From: Taenia hydatigena
Taxonomy: Eukaryota; Platyhelminthes; Cestoda; Cyclophyllidea; Taeniidae
Reading direction: 5' to 3'
NCBI GenBank assembly: GCA_036345935.2
Contig: JADWOT020001282.1
Location: forward strand, 372,001 to 436,000
Length of the DNA stretch: 64,000 nt
The translations under genes were made by a program, and so were the position numbers. The first letter of the stretch is position 1, and the number at the start of each line of letters is the position of its first letter. Shown piece after piece: positions 1 to 9,879 of this stretch. The notes beneath the pieces are model-generated. The model saw nothing but the letters and a program-made list of their open reading frames with translations, made no database searches and was not told where the DNA came from.

Positions 1-188
1 AGTTTCACGCCTACAGGGCAACTCTGATCAAATGAAAACCTCTTGCTCCGGTAATGTATTCTCAAAAGACCACGCCTTAATGGAATAAAAGAAACTGAGC
101 ATTAGTCCGGCCCTCCTCTTAACTGTCTGTTTAGTTACAAGAAATTTAGTCTCCAAGGCTGCCCCTCTACTTTAGGCATAACTATCGT

Positions 189-428
189 TTGTGTATGAAA
201 GTAAGCAACCTCTCCTTCCGCAAAATTTTAGGCCATTGGGGTGCCAATAAAGTCCTATGGCACTACGTCTATGAGGTTATTAGAAGCCTGTTAGATTCCT
301 CTGTATTTGATAAAATTATTGATAACGAAAAAGAAACTGGTCTTGAAAAAGTCATCGGCACAAGAAGATGGCAATTCTCTCTCATGAAAATCGACGGCGA
401 ATGCATAACGATAGATGGTGAGGATTAA
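189..428 (+). other. Small open frame upstream of repeat family R1, unrecognised
   Basis: A 79-codon plus-strand frame whose first ATG is at 195 (76 residues from there). It is polar, with acidic and basic stretches and no signal peptide, membrane segment or motif that I recognise. It ends at 428, where an R1 repeat copy begins, so it could be a fragment of a mobile element. Its length is well within chance expectation for this composition, and I see no convincing splice sites. Not recognised. Confidence 0.12.
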
Positions 429-650
429 TGTGAAGTCGTAGAGGTCATCAGATGAGCATATGTCGGATATAACATGGGTTCATGTAACATGACGCGTTGG
501 CGCATGCGCACCAACCACGTGACATGTAGGCAGACCACTTTCTCTGGTATGCTTGACCGCCTCTATGCAACTCCTCCATGTGGGGACGTGCAATACTAAA
601 AAGTTCTTTTTGTTGATAATATTAGTCGCTAAAGGCGCGTAAGAATGAAA
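405..650 (+). repeat. Interspersed repeat family R1, copy 1
   Basis: Diverged copy of a roughly 240-bp sequence that recurs at 1030-1272, about 1915-2060 and 31115-31290. Shared landmarks are a GAGGTCATCAG block, the phrase GCGTTGGCGCATGC, and further on GCAACTCCTCCATGTGG followed by a T-rich stretch. This copy contains a near-palindrome around GCGCATGCGC at about 502-513. No terminal inverted repeats, tRNA boxes or coding capacity were recognised, so the class is unknown (old SINE, MITE or solo-LTR fragment). Confidence 0.7.
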
Positions 651-1029
651 GAAGGCAAGAAATGATGGGACCATTGCATATAAAGCTATAACTCTTGTCA
701 ATATTCCCTTCTGGTTAGGTTTCATTCTCATTTTCCTCGATACGATATGGCAATTTACAATGAAGATTAGAAGTTCGAACAAGAACAGTGCCTTCTCATC
801 GTAGAAATTGCGACATTTCTACCGCTTTAGTAAGTTTTATCCCCAGAAGCAGAAAGGAAGCCCAACCATTTTTGTCGTTTTCTAAAAAGTCTGCCCTTTT
901 GTACATGATTGCCTGATTCTCTAAAGTGTGTGAGAGTGTGAATGGTAAGTCTCGGTACTAATTACAGAGCTAAGGACTGCAGCTCCTTCTGCATCCAGCC
1001 TAAAGTAAAGGAGAAAACTTGGGGATAAA

Positions 1030-1272
1030 AGATGGGGAATAGTGAAGACCACTGTGAAAACAGAGTTCATCAGCTAAGCGTGTGTCTTAGCCAACGTGGA
1101 CTCGCGCCCCATCAGCTGACGCGATGGCGCATGCACATCAGCCATGTGCTCTGTGGGCGGACCACCTTCTTGGGTGTGCTTGACTGTCTCCATGCAACTC
1201 CTCCATGTGGAGGCGTAAAACACCAGAAAATTGTTTTTTTTGTGATACTAATTAGCATAAGCGCATGAAATG
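1030..1272 (+). repeat. Interspersed repeat family R1, copy 2 (near-tandem with copy 1)
   Basis: Same order of landmarks as copy 1: GTGAAAACAGAG, CATCAGCTAAGCG, GACGCGATGGCGCATGCAC, then ATGCAACTCCTCCATGTGG and a T8 run. It lies in the same orientation about 600 bp downstream of copy 1. This is the best-preserved copy together with that at 31115-31290, which shares AAAACAGAGGTCAT and CAATGTGGACTCACG wording. It is noncoding as far as I can see. Confidence 0.7.
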
Positions 1273-1914
1273 AATTCAGTGGCTAAAATGAACTCTGATG
1301 CCCACAAAGTTGCTGATCTGAAAAGTTGTAAGGACAGTTTTATTTAAGATGGCATCATTAAGCCATTGTTGAGACTTCACTTTGCTTAGCTTTCGTTATT
1401 TTCTTCGTGAAGCCCAATGAGCTTACAAAGAAACTTTGAAACATCTGTGCTGGTTAAAAAAATGCGGACATGAGGTGTTCTGAACATGCGTTTCTCATCG
1501 AGGTGAAGGCAAAACAAAATCTGCCCTTTCTGCATGCTCTGTTCCGTATGCAGCAAGGCAACCATTTCCATCTAAGTTGCTGTGCTCACAGAAATCGCTT
1601 TTTATGCACAGAATTGCCTGGTGTTATCAATTGGATGCAAATCTTTGCTTGGATTAATAGCACCAGAGAAGCACTAGACTGGGTGCTCCTGAATTTTACT
1701 GTTAGGACAAACATAGTCGAGTGAAAGCAGTGAGGTAGAGCGTCTAACGCCTAATAATCGCCGAATCTATTAGGAACTGCTGAAGGACTGTGTCTCTACT
1801 TCACGATGTGGTCTTCGGACCATGCCAGTTATCAACTGGACCTTATGTATGGCGGTGATTATCATGCCATCCACATATCTCCAGTTAAGAGAGAAACTGG
1901 AATGCCTAATGAGG

Positions 1915-2060
1915 GTGCGAAGCAATGGAGAATGACGTAAAAACAGTGGAGTTACTGAGGTAAACGTGGGAAAAGCCAGCGTGAACTCGTGTGCTAGAAA
2001 ACGACACGTATGCGCATGCACAGTAGCCATGTGGTATGCTCAAGTACACGCAACGTGCTG
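1915..2060 (+). repeat. Interspersed repeat family R1, copy 3 (partial)
   Basis: Weaker copy recognised from GAATGACGTAAAAACAGTGG, GCGTGAACTCGTG, the ATGCGCATGCACAG core and CCATGTGG in the same order and spacing as copies 1 and 2. The downstream T-rich half is not convincing. Boundaries are approximate. Confidence 0.45.
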
Positions 2061-2064
2061 CAAC

Positions 2065-4775
2065 CAAATTTCTGGGCATATCTGACCTCTTTAAAAGCAC
2101 TTTCCTGAGGACGCGTGCAGAAGCCGTTTTTACTTTTTCTTGCAAATTGTTAGTAAATGCGAGTAATAGTAACTTTGATAGCTTAAGCTAGAACAAATGC
2201 TTTAAATATGTGTTTGTATAAAATATTTTAAGGATTACTTAATTTTGGGAAATTTCATATAACTTTTGTCAAAATTTTGCTTCGATTGTATTACTGTTTT
2301 CATTCTTCTCGATGCAGTGAATTGGGATTGCAATAGGGTTTTGAATGGCCTGCATTGATAGGAAAAAGGGATGTGGGGCTGAGCGATTGAATAACCTAGC
2401 ACTGCATTACGTTCTCTGTAAGGTGAGGCAATATCCTTCGCCTCGGTGGCAGTGTAGGTGCTGGACACATACAGTGATAGTGATGTCTGATGTCATAACA
2501 TCCACGTATTCGATAAATGACAAAAACAACTGCTCTGTATACTAAAGATTCGCTTAGTATTTTTGACTAGTTAAAATTTAAACACATTTTACTATAATAT
2601 CATCAGTAGGCGGCATAAACGCTATTGTGGGATGGGACGTTGTCTGAGGCAATGAAAATGATATCGTTTCTTTCCTTCTTACAGAAATGCACGAAAAATC
2701 AAGACACAACATCCACTTACCGATAATTTGGCAACAGTCGAGAAGCAAATTTAATCCTTTAAAACTTTGCTGGACTTGAATTGTCACGAATAGCTTACTG
2801 AAGAATGAACGTTAAAAGGTACGGACACAACCGTATTAACCGACATGACACATGGGACGAATTCGCTAAAAGGGAGGGGCTGCCATGCCTCTAAGCTCAA
2901 CTTGAGACCAATTTCCTCTTAAGCTTAGGCTCGCATTTTTCTCCTACCTACAGGAGAAAGCAGTGCTGAGAATCACAGGTGACAATTTCATTGCCAAGAA
3001 GATGTTCGCGATAGGATGCATCAAACTTTATTTTAAATATTCGAGCAAAATTTTAAATGTTTTACTGCCAAGACCACAATCTTCATCTAGCATCGTAAAC
3101 ACTCTAGATAATTTCATTCGAAAGTATCAATTATGCAAAAGAGTTTCTAAAAACGAACAAAAGTGACCTCAAAAGTGCTACTCGCTGCATTTATAGCCGC
3201 GGTCTTATGCCGATGGAAGTAGGTAATTGATAATGGTGGTCGACCCCACCGCATGGAACTACTTGCTAAGTGTTGCATCAGTGCATATTTAACACGCATA
3301 TGTGATGCACAAGGTTGTGCATTTATGACTCCGTTTTCGATTATTTGCATTCGATAATAGTTGGTCTTACAAAGCTGCCCTCGGACTAATAAACACATTG
3401 GCCAATTATCATAACGCTTTCGTTCAAAAGCGAAGAGCAGAATGTTATGGAAGTGAATGCAAAGAATCATGTGATAGACGCACCGTAAATTATTACGACG
3501 GGTATACCTATCTCGAAAGCCATCAGTACGAAGATAGGACGAAGCCAACTGTGATATCCGTAGCAGTGTTAAGGCCAAAACATCTGCGGTCATTTCGTCA
3601 AAGGTAAAGAAAGGTAATTGCTTCAGCAGAATTTTCTTAGATTTCCGACATTTCGACTTAACGCCATTCTAGGATAGGAATTTCAGATTAATTTAAATCA
3701 ATTAACACGGCTATGAGCGCAGATAATTAATTGAGCCACGATTAATGCATTTGAGCTATACGTAAAACGAAGGGCACTAAATAGCCTAGGTAATCAGAAA
3801 AAGTGTGAAAAAAGCGACCAAAGGGTTGCAGTATAACACGGCTAGGTGCCTTAACGCGTGCCTAAATAACCAGCTTACGTGTAAGTCAAACAGCATTTCC
3901 TTTTGAGTAAGTTTACCTTTATGTTCAGCCGCTTCTTTGTATCGCATCAAGGGGTTGCATTTCTTTGGAGGTGAACGCATGGACTTTAGTGCAGAAACTA
4001 AAATCAGAGTGATACATTCCTAGATAACACAGTGTGAATTGATAAAAGGTAAAGAAGTCAAGCAATGCCTTTGTGAGAAAAATGTGGGAGATCATAATGA
4101 GTTCGGTGGAACGCCAGTCGAATGTCATTTGATACTCACATGCTTTCACAATGCAATGATGCGCTTATCCGTAACGTGGATAAGGTAGGAAAGTATCCGG
4201 TGGTAGGTAGACTGCTTGCATAAGTGGTTTCGCATCAGAAATAGGTGATGTTAGCTTTAGCGCTTGTTGCTCACTAAGTGTTGATAGCAGAATCCTTGTG
4301 CGCAATTAGTCAAGGAAGCTGATAAACATTTGATTTTCATCCTTCAGCCGAAGCCATCCGCCCTACACTAAGTTGTGCAGGCGAACATTAAATCGATTGT
4401 CATCCTCTCGACATGAAGGCTTAGATTCAGTCACACAATTAGTTTATTTATTCATTTTTAAAAGGTTTTGTTTCCATGCATTTTCAAAGTAGCCTTCCAA
4501 CCATTTTGCCCATCGAAATGATATGGAATTTGTCTCTTCATTCCTTGACCTTTTATCCATCTCTTTACTGGTATTTAATTATTTATTAATTTTCGTGCTT
4601 AAACAAGCGCATTTGGTTTTGGTCGTTCCGCCAATTCATCCTAACTGTCTTGTGCCCACTCCTCCAATTTGTAGACATTAGCACCCCGGAATCCTGCATC
4701 CATGCATATGGTTTTCAGGTCGTAGTTGATTCAGCTATATTTTTCCATCCACTCAAATAGTGATTAGGAAATGCT
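2065..4775. other. Region without recognisable genes
   Basis: I see no conserved motif here. It includes the longest stop-free frame with a start in the window, a 148-codon minus-strand frame at 3147-3593 (rich in Arg, His and Tyr), overlapped by a 69-codon plus-strand frame at 3398-3607. One frame of that length is expected by chance in 64 kb at this composition. Neither frame has a recognisable domain, signal peptide or membrane segment. Confidence 0.5.
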
Positions 4776-4937
4776 ACGCAGTGTAACCTATAGCTACTTA
4801 ACACAGAGGCCATTTCCTTGGAATTCCATACCTTACGACAATAGTTGCACATCTGAAATGCAAATTCTCTTGTACCTTAGGGACTACGAGACGGAGTCTA
4901 ACGCTTACATATGAAGAAATTTTGAAGTTTGTCGGCC

Positions 4938-4960
4938 TCTTCAGCAAATACTGCTGAAGA
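4938..4960. repeat. Short perfect inverted repeat at an indel site
   Basis: TCTTCAGCA and TGCTGAAGA form a 9-bp stem with a 5-base loop. It lies inside a stretch of about 90 bp (about 4887-4975) that is missing from the duplicated copy, whose junction also carries a hairpin (24860-24889). Confidence 0.6.
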
Positions 4961-6844
4961 ATGGCTACCCGAATTCCTGTGGCACAAATCATACTTGTGA
5001 CTTTGTCCAATAGCTTTGGCAGTCTTGTATTTGGTCTAAAGCAGGCTCGTTGGATGAACCTGTCTAGCTAAGACTTTCATAAGCACTATCTACTCTGATG
5101 TGCTGTGATCTTATGTACTAAAAAATACTGTGATGTGGCGCTGAGTTGGTCTAGAAATCATTTGCTTCAATGGAGTAAGGATTGCGCTCAATGTTAAACA
5201 TGGACGACAGGGATGGGATCGACATCTGACTCTCTTTCGTCCAGCTATGTAAAAGTTACGTGTGTAAACGATAAATGACTTGACGTAGTTTAGAGATTAT
5301 GCGGGTGTACCACTACCACCTGAGTTCGCCTACCCTCATGTACGCGACTGTGCTTTCTGTTCTGTGTAAGTCTGATTGCATGATATACGCCAAGTCACAC
5401 ATTTTCGCCGCATTTGTTAACAAAGTATTTCGGATGACACATGTGCACCGAATATTTTGGCAAAGCCTAATTCTTTTAGACCCGGCTGCCTGTATGTGTA
5501 GTGAGTGCTGAACCTATGCGAACCCCAGGCAGCTTTCAAAGTTTACTCACAAAGCGCACCATAGTAATATTATTTATTAGAAGCGTTGCTTTGCTTTGTT
5601 TTTACTTTGCAATCTGTCTGTCTAATTTCTTTGGGGCGCCGTAACTTTTGTACACTTCATACTATACTGAGGTTACAACACACACGTCATTAATGCATCG
5701 TTATAATCCCTTTACATTTGTTCATACTCTAACTGTCGAGCCCTGCTGCTTTTCGTCAGCAGAAATCCTTGATTAAGGTGAAACCCATTTTAAGGGCATT
5801 GCCATCAACATGCGCTTGCCAGTCGCAGCCATAGCACACAAATCCATTCTGAATAAAATGTTTTTTAATGCTCAGCGATGTAGAATTTGATAACATGGCG
5901 ATCATCACCGGAAACACTTTAATTGATAGCAGATAGAACTCCAGCTTATGTATTAACCAATTATTGTCACCTGATAGCAAAGTTTAATTATTCAGTCGGT
6001 TTTAATTACGAGGCCAGTACGTAGGGCAGGTGCATAAGCTGTTTGCCGTGTTCTTCGTTCTGATATTACTGAGTGCTGTTAACCCCTACATGGTGTACAT
6101 GCGTAGTACATTGGCCACGGTCCCGTCTCTTTATTGAAACCAGTTCTTCTAACATATACTTATAAAACACATATTATCAATTAGGCTAGTCTGCTTATGT
6201 TCATTTTTTCCATTTTTTCAAACTTTTGTTAAGACATTCCATTGGGTGATTATCGCGTGTGGTTGTCACATATAAAGTAACGGTTACTGTTTTCTCCCCC
6301 ACCTCTTCGAATGCCGACTGCGTTGGCCAATCGAACTTATCACCTGACGTACATACACTTTACCAGCCCAGACACTGAACTTGTAAGACATTTTAATGTC
6401 GGCACAGTACTTAGAGACAGCCTTTGACGTTTGGCCATACTTCGCAGATTTATCAAGAGGCAGTCCTACATTCTAACAGTGCAGGCTCTATGATGCGCTA
6501 TCCTTACCACCAAGATCTACTTTATCTTTCATCAAAATTTGGGCAAATCGACTACAATGAGTGCGCATGAGAACTAAAATGTCGCTCACAAACTGCAGCA
6601 GAGGCAAGTTTCCATCCGTTTTTGTGGTTGAGGCAGCTTTCAAGCTCTCGAATTTAGTAAAAGGGCCTGACAATTGTTCCGCAATTTGATTACGATTTTT
6701 AAGTTTATTCTTGTCAACCTCTATCTTTTCATTTGGTGATTTTGTTTTTTTGCAAGCGAATATTTCCTACACCCACAGTCATCGTTAGGGGCTCAGAGGT
6801 TAATGAGAGATTCACTTTGTTTTTGGACTTGATGCCGAAAGGTT

Positions 6845-6883
6845 GGGTTATGCACAGAATCAAAGCCACCCTTTGCATAACCC
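6845..6883. repeat. Inverted repeat GGGTTATGC / GCATAACCC
   Basis: A 9-bp perfect stem with a 21-base spacer, extendable by two more positions with one mismatch. It is not preserved in the duplicate copy around 26820-26860, so it is specific to this copy. Confidence 0.5.
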
Positions 6884-7077
6884 GACAGACTCTTGGCCAT
6901 CCACATCCATCAAATCGATACAGATAAACGAGTGTAGAAAGCTTGCCTTTGTAAGTGGATGCCCAAGTATCCGTCTTAAAAATATGATCCTAATAGAGGC
7001 TTTTTTGTTACTTTCAGCTTCTTAAATCGATGTCTTAAGCAGCCCATACAAAAGGCTTGAATTTGATGACTCTTGGT

Positions 7078-7240
7078 GTGAATTATAAGTTGGTCTGCGT
7101 CATTAACAATGCCAGCACTGCTATCACGAAGAATTAGACCATTGATCTTGGCTCTAACGCACGTTCTGTCCTACGTCTAAGTGAGAACTTGGACCTTAGA
7201 TTAAATTTATTTATTGCGAAGATCACTCTAAGTTCTGCTG
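7078..7240 (+). pseudogene. Copy-A counterpart of the conserved DLG frame, broken by a stop
   Basis: In the frame homologous to 26945-27148, this copy reads through NYKLVCVINN, an in-frame TAG at about 7135, then TIDLGSNARSVLRL and LDLRLN, continuing about 15 codons further than copy B. Many differences from copy B are conservative, and the DLG-x-x-ARSVL core is kept. This may be a relic of an aspartic-protease (retropepsin) region of an LTR element, but the catalytic signature would require D-T/S-G, so the match is weak. Confidence 0.2.
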
Positions 7241-7890
7241 CGTCTTTACTTTGATATTTGTTTGCAGCATGCAGATCTATTCTACATGCTACCATGTAAT
7301 TTGTGCGTATATCAAATGCGAAATGATAACAAAGGGATTCTCAGCAGATCTTGAGCATGCAGTTCATAGCTGTAACTATCTATCACACAAAACACGCTTC
7401 TGACACAACGGTCAATATGAGGCCCAACATCAAAGCACCCATCCATCATTTAATAATTAATCAAGCGGCCTTCACATGTACTCACTCAATCTCCAAACAG
7501 TTTGTTTTTCGATCCTACTCTGATGCGGCTACTAGGTTTACCAATCTCTTTACAGCTCATTGGACGACTGTCATTTATACGCAAATATGAGGTTTTAACA
7601 CATCCCATCCTACTCCAATTGGCATTTTTAGCTCTCCGATATATGGCGTATCTATCTAAACATATCCTACCTTATTAAGTCCATTTGCGCATTGCAAGTG
7701 ACAATTGTGAATAAGAATCAAACAAATAATTTGGGCTCCACTTTGTATAGACTTACAGCTGCTCGACTTCATCACTTTGTTAAGCAGCAGTATTATTTTT
7801 GCCACCTACAGGAACCAGGTCGACATCGACACATCCGCTATTAGTTTGGTGACAAAGTCGTTAACGAAGTCGTGCAGTGGCACATGACTT

Positions 7891-9650
7891 TAGAATTCGT
7901 TTTATTAAATGTACATCTTTTCTATGGGAACAATGTAACCCACACACATTTTAAAACACGTTTAATGCAGTACACAAAATATGACGCCTCCGGAAATCCG
8001 CATGCTATTATGCTAACACAGCTGAATATACTAGAATTGTAGCTAAAACCAGATAGAAAAAGAGGTTAATAAGGCGTTATCAAACAACGATCCAGTGGTC
8101 TGCCTGGGCCATTCCCCCTTGGAGGTTTCAAAATGAGCACATCAAAGCTGAGAACTATTTTATCAACAGAATGCCTTCCAAATAGAAATAGAAACTAATT
8201 TCATAATGCGGTGCCCAAAGCTCGCTGGAAGAGAACAGTATGATAAAAGATGAGGTCATTGGAAAGAAAGGTTTTACCGCCACCATACGTGGTTCTAATT
8301 GTTGGCTAGGTATGCTATTGGATTTCTCTCCCGAAAATATTTAGGCCTGTTCTTATCATCCTTTTATTCGATTACTTAATGCTAGGCATTTACATCAGCA
8401 GAGCTACAAACTAAGAGCGCCACTTATTGGCTTAACTACCACATTTCCAAACGGCAATGTACTCGTTTTGTCAAACAGTAATAAGCAGAATTAAACATTT
8501 CCTGTGTGAGATTGGGAAAATCTCGCCCTTGGAGAATAATTGGCTGTCATTAAAACACTTTTATGCTCCCGTAAGCTAAGAGAGTATGCCAATGAGTAAT
8601 CTGCAGACATTACGGCCTACCTTTAACTCCTAAGTGGTGCCCTTATGGAGTACATCTTTCACATCATTATAGAACCGAGTTTCATTAAACAGGTGGGAAT
8701 TGATGCTTTTTACCTTCTGCGAATTCAAGTCGACCTAGAGTTTCGGGAGATGGGGCGCCGAATCACCTAGAGCGGTCAGATTCATTGCACCCATCAACTT
8801 CAATAGATAACCAATGCAAGGCATTTTCAACCGCATCTTTTCAAACTTTCCGAGGTTGTAGACACATCGTTTGCAATTGTAGATAATGCTAATATCCCAA
8901 CTTCCTTTTTCTTCTCGGGCAGAAGTATTTTTGATTTCTGGAGTGGTTGTAGTTAGCAGTAGAGGCGTGTGATTCGCTAGAGGGGACAGTGTCTCTACAA
9001 GAGCTTGCAGCACCTTGAGATTCATGGCTTTCAAGCATTTGAAGGTGTTGGACAGTTTGCCAAACATGGCTTTAAATGTGTAGGGATTCTCCTTCGACAA
9101 AATTTTAAGAAATCTAGTAACATGTGCATCAACGTAGAGAAGTCTTTTCTTTTATATAGGGTCTGCGTTTAAGAAGCGTTGGCACTGTTGACCTAACTGT
9201 TAGCGCAACCTTTATACTAACGGCTTTTACCAAATTGGACTTCTTAGTAGAAGGCTTTAAAATTGTATTTTTAGGCATCATGGTAGCTTGCTTATACTTA
9301 GGCGCATCAGGTATCGTGGGTTGACTGATTTGTGGACTGATGCGAAAAACATGCTGTCGATGCCATATGCAGTTGCGATGATCGATTGGAGAAGTAGTGG
9401 GTCCATTTCTATGAGGATACACTTAATGTGCGGCAAGGCGACAGTCACTAACCATTACGAATTTGGGCCCATATTAGGGGCAAAACTGTCAATCTCCAAC
9501 ACTGGAATCATAGATATTAAAGGTTGGTTCAATTTTAAGATGTCGAGAAGCATCGATTAAAGGACAAACAGAGCTATGCTGTGTACTGAAGTAGGAGAAC
9601 TTGACAATGAAGGTTGTGATTGCATTAGACGATCATAGCTTGGCATACCA
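7891..9650. other. Left part of the 5.9-kb segment absent from the second duplicate
   Basis: I recognise no known gene. Two minus-strand open frames lie here: 8735-9100 (121 codons, mixed composition, unknown) and 9129-9422 (97 codons, basic and rich in Pro, Thr and Lys). The second lies downstream, on the same strand, of the cysteine-rich frame at 9655-9873. A basic Pro-rich tail after an extracellular Cys-rich module would suit a membrane-anchored protein, but no membrane segment is visible between them, so the link is speculation. Confidence 0.3.
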
Positions 9651-9654
9651 TATA

Positions 9655-9873
9655 TCAACATGGGGTCATAGCCATAGTCAGGGATGCGATCAATGCAGGT
9701 TGATGCAGTTTGCCATAATTGCCAACGGGGTGGCATGAGCCATCGTGACAGACAACTTGGCAGTTGCCATTAACGATGCAACCATGACCATGGAACGGCT
9801 CATTGATGCATTTGCCGGCTTGGCACTGCGCAAAGTTATCAAAGTCCCTGCACTTTCCGTCCTTACATCTGTT
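9655..9873 (-). CDS. Cysteine-rich (EGF/disintegrin-like) exon candidate
   Basis: This frame has 72 codons with 9 cysteines, eight of them in the first 47 residues at positions 3, 8, 17, 22, 32, 38, 42 and 47. They are arranged as repeated C-x(n)-G-x-C units (KDGKC, QAGKC, VNGNC, HDGSC). The segment HGHGC-x3-GNC resembles the EGF-like module of ADAM metalloproteases, which normally follows a Cys-rich domain. That is family knowledge applied loosely, and an EB-type module is an alternative. An in-frame TAA lies just upstream at 9876-9874, preceded in the same frame by another C-x-C. Either the gene is decayed, or the exon starts at 9868 after the CAG acceptor at 9871-9869, which would exclude the stop, although the pyrimidine tract is poor. 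No confident donor is seen. The frame is single copy here, inside the 5.9-kb segment. Confidence 0.4.
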   Translation of the reverse strand, partial: NRCKDGKCRDFDNFAQCQAGKCINEPFHGHGCIVNGNCQVVCHDGSCHPVGNYGKLHQPALIASLTMAMTPC

Positions 9874-9879
9874 TTAGCA

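Larger units (their letters stand above)
4776..7890 (+). repeat. Segmental duplication, first copy, left part (A)
   Basis: Aligns by eye to 24764-27980 in the same orientation, from the phrase AACCTATAGC near the left edge to GAAGTCGTG at the right edge. Identity is roughly three-quarters, with many small indels. A stretch of about 420 bp (about 6027-6450) is present only here, and about 310 bp (about 26205-26510) only in the other copy. Conserved islands include AACAGTGCAGGCTC followed by CCTTACCACCAAGATCTACTTT (6477-6520 and 26008-26056) and GCCACCTACAGGAACCA (7801 and 27895). The divergence implies an old event. Frames in the two copies are broken by stops, so any coding content is decayed. 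Confidence 0.85.

Noticed and set aside
3147..3593. Longest open frame (148 codons, minus) as a gene
   Set aside because: One frame this long is expected by chance in 64 kb at this composition. It has no domain, signal peptide or splice support, and a plus-strand frame overlaps it.
5299..5511. Matching frames at 5299-5511 and 25227-25433 as paralogous genes
   Set aside because: They are alike only because they lie in the segmental duplication. The opposite strand is equally conserved, and differences do not favour this frame.
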